DNA of 64,000 nucleotides from Spirosoma profusum (GTDB lineage Bacteria > Bacteroidota > Bacteroidia > Cytophagales > Spirosomataceae). A model generated the notes under the pieces. It was not told the origin of the DNA, searched no databases, and was given only the letters and a program-made list of their open reading frames with translations. Each line of letters starts with the position of its first letter. Position 1 is the first letter of the stretch. The stretch spans positions 1 through 64,000 of the forward strand of contig NZ_JACWZY010000011.1 in assembly GCF_014699005.1 (NCBI RefSeq), written 5' to 3'. Below, piece after piece: positions 9,398 to 18,022 of the stretch. The position numbers were made by a program, and so were the translations under genes.

Positions 9398-9808
9398 ATG
9401 AAGCAGAACATTGATAAAAGTATCAGAAATCGATTACAGGCCGATTTTGGCTATAATCCGGACACCAACCATATCCGTATCGAAAATCATTACAAATGGC
9501 CTGAAAATCGCTTTAAACAGCATCTTACGGTTGCGGATTTAGTAAATGTTGATTTTCAGAATACTGTTAAAGAAGACCTTATTAGAACTTATCAATCTAT
9601 TGTGAAGACACCGACCTTGCTTTCATCAGTCAACATTAATAAACCTTCAACATCAGACTTGTACTTAATATGTGCGAAAGAAATCGCAATGGCTTATGGA
9701 ATGAATTTGGAAGTATTATTTAAGCGTAGGCTTCAATCATCTAGCAATAATTCAATATTCAAATCATGGTTTATTCTTAATAGAAAGTTAGTTTCCGCTT
9801 TATCTTAA
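9398..9808 (+). CDS. Hypothetical protein next to a decayed immunity gene
   Basis: The 136-residue protein is not recognised. It is soluble, with no signal peptide or membrane segment, and is rich in polar residues (MKQNIDKSIRNRLQADFGYN at the start). It begins 18 bp after the IS3 right end, so its native promoter has probably been replaced or lost. Its 3' end overlaps the 3' end of the frameshifted Imm11-like gene by 9 bp in tail-to-tail order. The setting suggests a toxin/immunity locus remnant, but nothing in the protein itself shows toxin activity. Confidence 0.5.
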   Translation: MKQNIDKSIRNRLQADFGYNPDTNHIRIENHYKWPENRFKQHLTVADLVNVDFQNTVKEDLIRTYQSIVKTPTLLSSVNINKPSTSDLYLICAKEIAMAYGMNLEVLFKRRLQSSSNNSIFKSWFILNRKLVSALS

Positions 9809-10626
9809 AAAAGAAACAGTAGTATCATCATCTAATTCACGAAATTCAATACCAGTTATACCTTCATTTTTTAAAGCTTGCATTAATGGTAGACTTACAA
9901 ACTGAATAAGTGATTTATTTTTTATAAAAAAATCATATTTTTCAGCAAAAACATAGTTTTGTATTGATAGATCTTTATCCTTTTTCTTAGAGAAATTTCT
10001 CTGTGTATAATAATCATCAATATTTGAGATGCTAAGTTCCTTTGCACTAGCAATTCTTACTTCTTGTTCATCAGCAGATGGCTTATAATCTGCTTTATTA
10101 GTAGGTTGACAAGTAGATTCTAAAGAAAAATATTATCCGATTCTTCAGTAATAGTTTGAATTTTATAAGTAGATTCAGCAAAGTCGGGTATACTTTCTTC
10201 GCCCATTCTAAAAAGGTAATATCTTAATTTATTGCCTTTATACATTAAAAAAGCCGGATAAAACTTATGGTGCGGTACTTTAAATGATTCGAAAATATTT
10301 TTAAACTTTTCGGACACTAATAATCCATCATTAATAATTAGAAAAGTTTTTGACAATGCAGTTGAATAAACATCTAGCAGAATCCAGTCATATTTACGCT
10401 TACGATCTGCATATAGTTGTTTTAAAACGAAATAGTCAAACACTGGCACATTATCGGGTAGGTAATATGGTCTAAACTTATTGCTATTTTCCGCTTCGCT
10501 GTCATTATCAACCTTATGCAAGAATTCATAACCTTGCATACCTATTTCAAGATAAGCAGAAGGGTAAGTTTTCCTGTTTGTATCACCTTGCCGCCAAAGT
10601 TCTTTTTTTATTTGATAGAACATCAT
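9800..10626 (-). pseudogene. Imm11-like (DUF1629) immunity protein, frameshifted
   Basis: The first 168 codons (10120-10626) contain the typical Imm11/DUF1629 stretch LLVSEKFKNIFESFKVPHHK followed by FYPAFLMYKG. A premature TAG lies at 10120-10122. One frame over, the reading continues without stops for about 108 codons to a TAA at 9800-9802 and ends in MQALKNEGITGIEF, the expected family C-terminus. Adding one T to the T5 run at 10126-10130 (coding strand) would join the two parts, so a 1-nt deletion (or a sequencing error) explains it. Family members protect against cognate polymorphic toxins. No intact toxin is present nearby. Confidence 0.7.
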
Positions 10627-11091
10627 CTATATCAACAGTTATCGACTTATTGATTTGAATGGCCTTTTCATATATATCTGCTTAACCTTTAAAGTGATTG
10701 AAAACATCAAACTATCAGATAATTTAAAAATGTTTCAGTAAGGTTTCAGTGAAAAGAAAAAATCCCTTGTAAATGACTGATAAACAAATCATTACAAGGG
10801 ATTAAGGTACCCCTAACCGTCGAAAACTCGAACAAACTAGTGGAAGGATTGCGGAGAATCTATGAACTGAAAGCAGTCATTGAGCCTGAACTTAGCCAAT
10901 AATCACGGATAGAAAGCGGCGATAATCGGGGCACTCACATAAGTATTGAACCAGTTAGTTTGCCAGGCGGTATTCTGTAGTTCGAAATATTTTGTCACTT
11001 TCCAAGATAACTTTATACAACAATAATATATATTACGGACCTATAACGTTCTGTTCACTAAAGAGAAACTTTTACTAATTGACTTACCACG
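10627..11091. other. Gap with a strong hairpin and a short open remnant
   Basis: The gap holds the hairpin at 10761-10803 and a plus-strand open stretch ending at a TAA near 10902 (VPLTVENSNKLVEGLRRIYE in frame) that could be a gene tail. The rest, up to the defence cassette start at 11092, has no recognisable gene and presumably contains the cassette promoter. Confidence 0.4.
10761..10803. terminator. Hairpin with 12-bp perfect stem
   Basis: AATCCCTTGTAA at 10761-10772 pairs perfectly with 10792-10803 around a 19-nt loop. An A-rich run precedes it, so it would act best as a terminator for minus-strand transcription. No minus-strand gene directly to its right is visible, so it may be left from a lost gene. 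Confidence 0.45.
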
Positions 11092-11880
11092 ATGGGACAT
11101 GAGCGCATTAGCCGTTTACCAGGCACTAAGAAATGGCGCAACATCGTGGATGAACTGACCGAGTTCTCATCAAAGAATAATAATGTAGGCTCTCTTGCTG
11201 ATAAAACCGTCCGAAATGTAGCGGGTCAAATAGAGCGGATGAATCAGGACAAAGGAGTACTCGCCTCTTTTTCATACCTGCTTGTCCTGTTACATGCTTC
11301 GAAACAACGCGACCCACATGCTTTCCTACAACAGAATGGTATCTCGCTCTCCCCTTCTTTCTCCCTCTTTGAGTTAGCTCGGTCCATCAAGCAATTCAAT
11401 CAGGCCAATTGCGATAATACAGAATATGCAACAATAGCATCGCAGGCCCTAATTGATACGGTCAGCACTTGGACTAAACGCGATCAAGAACAGACGGCGC
11501 TATTTTTCGGAGGAGAAGCAGATCCTTTTGAGCCTTGGCGGCAAGCAGCTGATGGTGGAGGATTCAGCGAAATATCCCGTATCTACTTTTCTAACTTTCT
11601 TGGACGCTATCTAAAGTATTTCCTCGAACGGGAAGCATCAGCATCTTTTAAGAATCTATTCGACCATAGCGACTTCGCCAAACGGCTCGATTCACATTTA
11701 AATGAAATATCAAAAAGCGCTTTTGAAACCACTAAAGTAACTCAGCAGTTTGCTGCTGGCTGGTACAATAAGAATGCGGCCAAGCAATTCCCAGACGCAT
11801 CTGACATTCAAGGATTTGTCGGGTACGCATTAAAAAAGCTGAAGAATAACCTCGTGTTCAATCTCGATGCAGAAGACTGA
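11092..11880 (+). CDS. Partner protein of QueC-like nuclease (QatB-like by position)
   Basis: The 262-residue protein is predicted soluble and mostly helical, with no signal peptide or membrane segment. It starts MGHERISRLPGTKKWRNIVD. I recognise no catalytic motif. It overlaps the next gene by 14 bp (11867-11880), so the two are almost certainly translated together. In the Qat anti-phage system a protein of similar size and unknown function (QatB) stands directly before the QueC-like QatC, and I infer the same pairing here. The sequence relation to QatB is not proved. It could be an adaptor, a substrate of the QueC-like domain or a sensor. Confidence 0.75.
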   Translation: MGHERISRLPGTKKWRNIVDELTEFSSKNNNVGSLADKTVRNVAGQIERMNQDKGVLASFSYLLVLLHASKQRDPHAFLQQNGISLSPSFSLFELARSIKQFNQANCDNTEYATIASQALIDTVSTWTKRDQEQTALFFGGEADPFEPWRQAADGGGFSEISRIYFSNFLGRYLKYFLEREASASFKNLFDHSDFAKRLDSHLNEISKSAFETTKVTQQFAAGWYNKNAAKQFPDASDIQGFVGYALKKLKNNLVFNLDAED

Positions 11881-13765
11881 TACACGATACATCATACTTT
11901 GCGACGGTGTGGCTTTACCAGAACCGTTGGTTGGCGTATTACCTGATCACCGTATTACACGCCTAGCCAATCGAGAGGGACTACCTGGTCGGAACATGAC
12001 TGTTAAGATATATGACTTTGCTTCACGGTTGATACCCAGAATGCCAGATCGAACTCGCGATCTTATCGAGATGGCCGCATTTATCTACGCTGCGGACCGG
12101 CTCATAACCCGTGGCAGACCTAACCAGGTAGAGTTTGAAAATTGGGCGCGTGAGCTAACATTCTGCATACCTGTGCGTGACTTAACTTATTGGCAACAGG
12201 ATGAGGTTGTAAAGAGCTTAGCAAGTGCTTTGACTTTTGTGTCGGGTGACAAATCCTATAGTTTCTATTTTACAAAACGTATAAGTACAGATCCACCCAC
12301 AAGCTTATTTCATGATGCCGATACGGCACCTGACTCGGTTGACCTAAAAAGTGGCTATCCAGTCGCCTTATTCTCGGGAGGATTAGACTTCCTGGCGGGA
12401 GTCGTTTCTTTACTGGCGACAACTGATAAAAAGGTTGTCATTACAAGCCACCGATCTAATCCTTCAACAGTCAAGGTTCAAAAGAGAGTCTACGAAGCAC
12501 TCAACCGCGCCTATCCCGGACGTTTACTTTATCACCCACTTGAATGCAGTCTAACGGGAGTCAGAGCCAGCGAAGAAACTCAGCGAACTCGCTTTTTTCT
12601 ATACACTGCCGTTGGTTTTGCGCTTGCTCAAGCTTATGGACAGGATGAGTTAAACATCTTTGAGAATGGCATCACCTCGATAAACTTAAGTAAGCGCCAG
12701 GATTTGATGAATGGACGAGCCAGTAGAACTACTCATCCCAAAACACTGGGTCTGCTTCAAAAAGTCTTTGCAGGTGTGCTTAATCATCCATTTATAATTA
12801 GGCATCCATTCATTCACCTGACGAAAACCGAAGTCGTCTCAGTACTTAAGCAATACAATCAACCCGATTTAATTGGTTCAACTCTTACTTGTACAAAAAC
12901 ATTTGAGAAATTCAATAATCGTACAAGTGCCTCACACTGTGGCTATTGCTCTCAATGCGTTGACCGACGTTTCGCGATGTATGCTGCGAAACTAGAGAAG
13001 TATGACACCGTCTACGATTTCGACTTAGCAACTGAAGCGTTTCCAAAAAAAGACGCTCAAACGCATGTCATCGACTATATGCGCCATGCGCATACATTCG
13101 CTACAACTCACTTTGATGAATTTTACAACGATTACTTAGATCCTTTATCTGATCTCATCGAATTCATACCAAATGAACACATAGAGGAGGAAGTAACAAA
13201 TCTGCACCAACTTTATCTTAGACATGCTGGAGCAGTTGAGCGAGCTTATAGACGGATGGTCGATATGCATGATTCTATCTTCAAGCCGCCGTTAGCTAAC
13301 TCGATTTATGAAGTCGTAAATGCTCGTCGTTTTCAACGTGACCGCGCTGAATGTTTAGCTGCTGACATTGCGCGGATGCTCAATACAACTATACCTATTG
13401 CGCTGGCAAGCATAACTGTAGGACATGAAAACGCTCTTAATGACCAAATTCAAGCTTTGTTAAGGCGGGACAGCGAAACCTATGAACGGGAATATCCAGC
13501 CGTTCGCTTCTCGTTTGCTACAGTTGTGCCTGACCATTCCTCAACAAGTGCCGATGCTGACCTTTTTATTGAAGCCAAGTTTCTTCGTAAGAAAACTCCC
13601 CCTAGTGTAATCACCGATCAGATTGCTGCTGATTTAATGAAGTATCCTGACGGAGCCTATAAGTTGTTTGTGATCTATGACCCCGAACGGCGTATCAAAG
13701 AAGATAACCGATTTAAGCGTGATTTTGAAATAAGGAGTAACTGTACAATCTGTATTATTCGTTAA
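11867..13765 (+). CDS. QueC-like PP-loop protein fused to a PD-(D/E)XK nuclease-like domain
   Basis: The 632-residue protein has three parts. Residues 1-160 are an unassigned N-terminal region. Residues about 161-380 form a QueC/ATP-pyrophosphatase fold: the PP-loop reads ALFSGGLDFLAG (SGG at 170-172, Asp174), and the zinc site has Cys342, Cys358, Cys361 and Cys364 (CGYCSQC). Residues about 500-632 look like a PD-(D/E)XK nuclease: Asp565, then EAK at 569-571 (ADLFIEAKFL), followed by an Asp-Gln-Ile-rich helix and the strand FVIYDPERRI. QueC makes preQ0 in queuosine synthesis, but no other que gene is here. QueC-like proteins also occur in Qat and in type IV CBASS defence. I infer a defence effector that couples a nucleotide- or peptide-modifying domain to DNA cleavage. 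Confidence 0.85.
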   Translation: MQKTDTRYIILCDGVALPEPLVGVLPDHRITRLANREGLPGRNMTVKIYDFASRLIPRMPDRTRDLIEMAAFIYAADRLITRGRPNQVEFENWARELTFCIPVRDLTYWQQDEVVKSLASALTFVSGDKSYSFYFTKRISTDPPTSLFHDADTAPDSVDLKSGYPVALFSGGLDFLAGVVSLLATTDKKVVITSHRSNPSTVKVQKRVYEALNRAYPGRLLYHPLECSLTGVRASEETQRTRFFLYTAVGFALAQAYGQDELNIFENGITSINLSKRQDLMNGRASRTTHPKTLGLLQKVFAGVLNHPFIIRHPFIHLTKTEVVSVLKQYNQPDLIGSTLTCTKTFEKFNNRTSASHCGYCSQCVDRRFAMYAAKLEKYDTVYDFDLATEAFPKKDAQTHVIDYMRHAHTFATTHFDEFYNDYLDPLSDLIEFIPNEHIEEEVTNLHQLYLRHAGAVERAYRRMVDMHDSIFKPPLANSIYEVVNARRFQRDRAECLAADIARMLNTTIPIALASITVGHENALNDQIQALLRRDSETYEREYPAVRFSFATVVPDHSSTSADADLFIEAKFLRKKTPPSVITDQIAADLMKYPDGAYKLFVIYDPERRIKEDNRFKRDFEIRSNCTICIIR

Positions 13766-13957
13766 CTGGCAGACATCTTTTGAGTCCGTTTTACCGGCAC
13801 CCAACCCAATGTATTGCTGTTCAATACGTTCGTCTACATAACCTTTCGACTAGACGATTTAACTCTGCTGTGGTTGCAGGTTGATAAAAGTAAACCTCTG
13901 ATTGACTACTAGCAGTCTATAGTTTAAATGACTAATAAATGCATGAAATAGTAGGGA

Positions 13958-14443
13958 ATGTCTGTTCTGTTGCTCGAGACGGCTATTAAGGCCAAGCCTG
14001 AAGTCTGTTATAAACTCTCATTGAGCGTTGATTTGCATCAACTTTCGACCCAGAAAACCGGGGAGCACATTGTGGGTGGTGTTCGGCAAGGCATTATGAG
14101 GGTAGGCGACACGGTGACCTGGAAAGCTAAACACTTTGGCGTATGGCAAACGCTAACTACTCAAATCACTGACGAAAAACCCTTTGATCACTTTGTTGAC
14201 GAGATGCTACAGGGAGCCTTCAAATCCATGAAACACGAGCATTACTTTGTCGAAACGAACTATGGAACGTTGATGAGGGATGTGTTTAGGTTTGAGTCGC
14301 CATTGGGCCTGTTAGGTAGGTTCTTCAACCTGATCATCCTTGAGAATTACATGAAGCGCTTTTTACTTGAACGCAATCAGACTATCAGAGAGATTGCCGA
14401 ATCAGGCCAGTGGAGGAGTTTTATCCCGGACGTCGCTTTATAG
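13958..14443 (+). CDS. SRPBCC (START/polyketide-cyclase-like) family protein
   Basis: The 161-residue protein fits the SRPBCC fold family often called a cell-division or cyclase-like protein. Signature stretches are VGDTVTWKAKHFGVWQTLTT, FVDEMLQGAFKSMKHEHYF and ESPLGLLGRFFNL...YMKRFLLERN. The fold binds hydrophobic ligands in a deep pocket, and the ligand here is unknown. It lies 192 bp after the QueC-like gene, so joint transcription is possible but not shown. It is not expected to be part of the defence system. Confidence 0.8.
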   Translation: MSVLLLETAIKAKPEVCYKLSLSVDLHQLSTQKTGEHIVGGVRQGIMRVGDTVTWKAKHFGVWQTLTTQITDEKPFDHFVDEMLQGAFKSMKHEHYFVETNYGTLMRDVFRFESPLGLLGRFFNLIILENYMKRFLLERNQTIREIAESGQWRSFIPDVAL

Positions 14444-14565
14444 TCAGGTTAGCCTCAAACTGACAGACCACACAACTCAATAGGCAGGCTTTTGCTTGAA
14501 ATTCGCTTGACACATGAATCGCCACGCTTATGAATTGTTATACAAATAAGTAATGCAATAATAAA

Positions 14566-15135
14566 ATGACGTTCCGAGATCTCAGAGATGCCTATCTTAG
14601 TTTGCTTGAGGATTCAGCACTTGCAGAGCTCCTTTTAGAAACAGTTGACATTCCATTTCATAGGCGCACGTACATTAGAACCATCTTTGCCAGCATTGAG
14701 GGAAGCATCTGGTTAATGAAACAGGTATGTCTGGTCGCGGAAAAATCACCCGATTCCCCTGAAATGCCTGTAAGTGAGTATCTACTGTTATCCGAAACTG
14801 ATTATTCGCTTAAGAGTAATGGAGATGTAAGACAACAAGCGAAGTTTCTTCCGCTGACCGATAATTTGCAGTTTGTAGCGAAAGTGCTTAACTATCGACA
14901 TAGTGCAGGTATCAACTTAGGTGTAGGCACAAAGGGATGGGAGAATTTTCAAGAAGCTATCAAGATTCGCAATCGAATTACGCACCCTAAAAGCAGCGAT
15001 GATTATGCTATAACTGATACCGAAATGCAACTTTGTATAAAGGTAAGCCACTGGTTTAACGACCTAACAAAAACTTTCCTCACTCGTCTGCTGATAAACG
15101 CAGGGCTTGATTCTACTAATGAGCAAACTGTTTAG
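14566..15135 (+). CDS. HEPN-like protein (possible toxin or abortive-infection type)
   Basis: The 189-residue, probably helical protein carries an R-x4-H motif (Arg135 to His140 in KIRNRITHPKSSDD). This is the active-site pattern of HEPN ribonucleases, and it is followed by the frequent 'HP' and an acidic stretch. An N-terminal helical region (LRDAYLSLLEDSALAELLLE) and a central segment precede it. HEPN proteins act as RNases in toxin-antitoxin, abortive infection and other defence systems, and some are inactive partners. No MNT or other antitoxin gene lies beside it. Its place 0.8 kb after the QueC-like cassette supports a defence setting. The family is inferred from the motif only. Confidence 0.65.
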   Translation: MTFRDLRDAYLSLLEDSALAELLLETVDIPFHRRTYIRTIFASIEGSIWLMKQVCLVAEKSPDSPEMPVSEYLLLSETDYSLKSNGDVRQQAKFLPLTDNLQFVAKVLNYRHSAGINLGVGTKGWENFQEAIKIRNRITHPKSSDDYAITDTEMQLCIKVSHWFNDLTKTFLTRLLINAGLDSTNEQTV

Positions 15136-15205
15136 GATAGTCTTCCAGTAATTAATTAAACCTGACCAGGATGGATGCAGTCAATTAAGCGACGGTAAAC
15201 AAACG

Positions 15206-15511
15206 TTACAGCCCAGCATCGTAAACACCCTTCTGTAAGTCTTCCTCCAACTCCTGCTGTGTTTCTTCGATTTTACGCTGAATGGCAGGTAGTGGTTCAG
15301 GACTCAAATCGGTATCCAGAAGCTCTTGTTTCTCTCGCCCTAGGAGTAGTTTAGCTACCGCATTCAGCAGTGTAAAAAGAATAAGTAAAATTTGGGTTAC
15401 TAGTTGGGTCTGATAAAGTTGACCAGCGTATATCCTTTGGAGAAGTTGCTTCTCAGAGAGGCTTTCGTACTGCTTAAGCGTACGTAATTGATTAATATAA
15501 AGCATATACAA
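15206..15511 (-). CDS. Small hypothetical membrane protein
   Basis: The 101-residue protein has one clear hydrophobic helix (LVTQILLILFTLLNAVAKLLL) flanked by an N-terminal basic/polar helix and an acidic coiled-coil-like tail (IQRKIEETQQELEEDLQKG). It is a possible single-pass inner-membrane protein of unknown role. The gene stands alone, tail-to-tail with the HEPN-like gene. Confidence 0.5.
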   Translation of the reverse strand: MYMLYINQLRTLKQYESLSEKQLLQRIYAGQLYQTQLVTQILLILFTLLNAVAKLLLGREKQELLDTDLSPEPLPAIQRKIEETQQELEEDLQKGVYDAGL

Positions 15512-15624
15512 ATTTACCCACTAATCCATTGATAATCAATTTTGTACTTTTCTATTAGTACATCATAAACTGCATAAATTTTAGGTATTTTCAGTGACAT
15601 GTTATACTAAAATAAAAGTATTAA

Positions 15625-15650
15625 ACAGCCGATAAACGAGTACCGGCTGT
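15625..15650 (-). terminator. Terminator hairpin after the outer-membrane protein gene
   Basis: ACAGCCG (15625-15631) pairs with CGGCTGT (15644-15650). On the minus strand a T-rich run follows the hairpin, 15 bp past the stop of the barrel protein gene. Confidence 0.5.
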
Positions 15651-15665
15651 ATACAACGAAACTCA

Positions 15666-16280
15666 CTAAAATCTCATTGATAATCCTAAACCAAATCTAT
15701 ACTGCCGCTTTTCGTAGAACTTATCAATCTTTTTGTTCTGGTCTACATCTGCTGTGGTATTAGCCAGACCAAGGTTGTATTCCACAAAGGCTCCGATATG
15801 GTTGGTAATCAGGTAGCGAAAACCAACAGGCAGATACAGAGTTACCCCGTCATAGCTTCGATTCCCCTGACTGGTGGACGGCCCAAAGCCGAAATTACTA
15901 TCCTCTTTGCCATTCACCATAATCTTCCCTACCGATAAGCCGATGTAAGGATCAAATTGCTGGTAGTCCTCAGCCAGAAAGTAATTCACATGAAAGTTAG
16001 CCCGTAGCCCCACAAAAGTCGACCTAAACGTACTGGTATACCCCAACGTTTGGCCTCCTACGGTAATCTGATTACTTAGGGTCTGCCAAGAATGATAACC
16101 CTGAAGCCCCACACTAAACGCATCGGAAATAAAGTATTCTGCCGAAGCGGCTAAAGGGGTTCGTCCTTCATCGAAGGTAACGCCAGCATTGATACCGATT
16201 GCGCCTTTTTGAGCGAATAAGCCATGCTGAACTAAAACTAAGCCGAGAACTAAAACGGAGGTTATGATTGATTTGAACAT
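15666..16280 (-). CDS. Outer-membrane beta-barrel protein
   Basis: The 204-residue product starts at the ATG at 16278-16280, which gives a canonical signal peptide (MFKSIITSVLVLGLVLVQHG, cleavage near LFAQ). The longer open frame upstream has no signal-like sequence. The rest alternates polar and aromatic residues in strands typical of OmpW/OmpA-type small barrels (FDPYIGLSVGK, VTLYLPVGFRYLITNHIGAF) and ends ...YRFGLGLSMRF with a C-terminal Phe, as outer-membrane barrels do. The role is unknown, perhaps a small porin. Upstream lies the DUF3871 gene on the same strand. Confidence 0.82.
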   Translation of the reverse strand: MFKSIITSVLVLGLVLVQHGLFAQKGAIGINAGVTFDEGRTPLAASAEYFISDAFSVGLQGYHSWQTLSNQITVGGQTLGYTSTFRSTFVGLRANFHVNYFLAEDYQQFDPYIGLSVGKIMVNGKEDSNFGFGPSTSQGNRSYDGVTLYLPVGFRYLITNHIGAFVEYNLGLANTTADVDQNKKIDKFYEKRQYRFGLGLSMRF

Positions 16281-16407
16281 GATTGTACGCTTATGTAAAG
16301 GTGAGAAAAACAAAGCGCGTAGGTCGTCACTGGTTCGCAAGGAGAGCAATACCAAGTAACGCCTACGCGCTGTAATCGAAGAATTGAATGAATCTGAGTA
16401 GAGGAGA

Positions 16408-17394
16408 TTACTGCAAATACCAGTTCCTACCACTACCCTCCTGCACCGCATGAAGCAACGATTGACTAAACTGAAAACTGTTCACATTCCGGTCCAGGAA
16501 CGTATCGACGTAGCTGCTCTTGACGGCTCCAGTGAACAGATTATACACGTTCCACAAGCTAATCGTCCCGTCCTCACTCCGGCAGAATGATTGATCCCGA
16601 TAATAATCCCTTGCAATGGTGTTGATCTGCGAATCACCCAGTAGTAGCGGTTCAATCTCTTTTCGCTGTGCTGGGGGTAAATACTGATACAAGCGGCACC
16701 GACCAATAAGCTGAGCAAACTGGTGTTCAGTCAGGTAATAGCGAGTCAAATCCTGCATGGCTCTGAGGTGCTGACTGGCTCGGTACTGCTGAAAGAGCCG
16801 CTGAATGGATTGGACTAGTTGGCCTACTGATTTCACCCGAACATCAGCCATAAACCCGTCAGTCCAGATGCACAAATTCGTACACACTTTGTTTTGAAAG
16901 CCAATGAAGATCTTGAAGTGCTCGTCAGATCCTTTACGATTATGCATACTATCGAGGTTATACGCTTTCACCCCGCCAATGGTTAGGGATAGCGTATTGT
17001 CGCCTACTTGCTCTTGTATCGTGGGTATTTCAATTACAAAAGCAGCTCGTTCATAGTAGAGCGTCTTTTCCCACTCTGCGAGGTCTTTAGCGGCCTTATT
17101 ACGCGCCGATGGTATTCTGCCTTTGATGGGGTGAGAAACCCGCACAGAGGGCTCTAAAATAGCCTCCTGAGGGAAGTAATTAAAGACGGTTTGATAGGCA
17201 GCTTCAATGAAATCGGCATGGGAAATCAGCGGCTCGTTGTCCTTGCTGTAGACGGGAATGATGTGCTGCTCACGAATCTCGTGAAGCGAAGTGGGCAGGG
17301 TGTTAGCTAAGATAAAGGCATTCTCAGACGAGGTTTCCAGCACTGGGTTAGCTTCGAGTTCTGGTGATGGCAAATAAAGCATGGAGGTTTGCAT
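16408..17394 (-). CDS. DUF3871 family protein
   Basis: The 328-residue product is read from the ATG at 17392-17394 (MQTSMLYLPSPELEANPVLE). An upstream ATG would add 27 residues of low plausibility. It matches the DUF3871 family seen widely in Bacteroidota, often on mobile or accessory DNA: central stretch LSLTIGGVKAYNLDSMHNRK then EHFKIFIGFQNKVCTNLCIW, and C-terminal LWNVYNLFTGAVKSSYVDTF. The family resembles proteins that recognise or count plasmid or phage DNA, but its function is not known. It supports an accessory origin for this part. Confidence 0.8.
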   Translation of the reverse strand: MQTSMLYLPSPELEANPVLETSSENAFILANTLPTSLHEIREQHIIPVYSKDNEPLISHADFIEAAYQTVFNYFPQEAILEPSVRVSHPIKGRIPSARNKAAKDLAEWEKTLYYERAAFVIEIPTIQEQVGDNTLSLTIGGVKAYNLDSMHNRKGSDEHFKIFIGFQNKVCTNLCIWTDGFMADVRVKSVGQLVQSIQRLFQQYRASQHLRAMQDLTRYYLTEHQFAQLIGRCRLYQYLPPAQRKEIEPLLLGDSQINTIARDYYRDQSFCRSEDGTISLWNVYNLFTGAVKSSYVDTFLDRNVNSFQFSQSLLHAVQEGSGRNWYLQ

Positions 17395-18022
17395 GATTGT
17401 GTTTGATTTAATTGGTTTTGAGAATTGATTAATGAGATGGTAATGGAAGGCCAGATAATGGCTTTCTGAGGGCAATAGCAGTAGCTAAGCAGCTCAAGGG
17501 CTGCGGTTTTGGGTTCGCATGAAATGGATTGGTCAAGTGAAACAAAAGGGCAATGAGGAAGCTGTCATCTGCGGGTGGCGGATGAAACGAAGGTCCAAGA
17601 AATCAGCGCAACAGAATTCCGGGGTGATGGCAGGCTTAGGAAGGTAAAGCCAGGAAAAGTCGTAGCTATCCAGCGTGATTTATTGCTGGATTAATTCGGA
17701 GCGGCTGGCTGATTTTAAGTCGAAGGGGGGGGTATTTTGTTTCTATTCGACCACCGGGGGGACGTCAACTTCCAAATGAGAGGGGTGGAGTCGTTTTAAA
17801 CGCCTTACTGTCTTATCACACACGTTATAGTTTAGAAGTATAGGGGATATGCTGACAAAAGCTCAAGGATTAAATGTGCTATGATGGTTTATTGTATGAA
17901 TGAAGACTGGTCCGTCAAGCGAAACCCCGTATTGGTTAAGGGAAAACGGCAGTTGGTCAAGACATAACCCAACCATTCTTTATTTTAACTAACTTCCCAC
18001 TATTTACGACATTTTTGGCTCT
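17395..18022. other. 628-bp gap without recognisable gene
   Basis: The gap separates divergent genes (DUF3871 to the left, a long secreted protein to the right) and so should hold both promoters. I see short imperfect copies of TGGTcAAGnGAAA (about 17530, 17910, 17935, 17955) and G-runs near 17727 and 17755, but no gene, RNA or clear operator. Confidence 0.4.

Noticed and set aside
10804-10902. Short plus-strand gene (VPLTVENSNKLVEGLRRIYE)
   Set aside because: Protein-like but without start codon, and its beginning coincides with the hairpin arm. It may be a remnant; too little to call.
11867-13765. True QueC for queuosine (preQ0) synthesis
   Set aside because: Other que genes are absent, the Asp of the PP-loop is followed by Phe instead of Ser, the protein is about three times the usual QueC length and has a nuclease-like tail.
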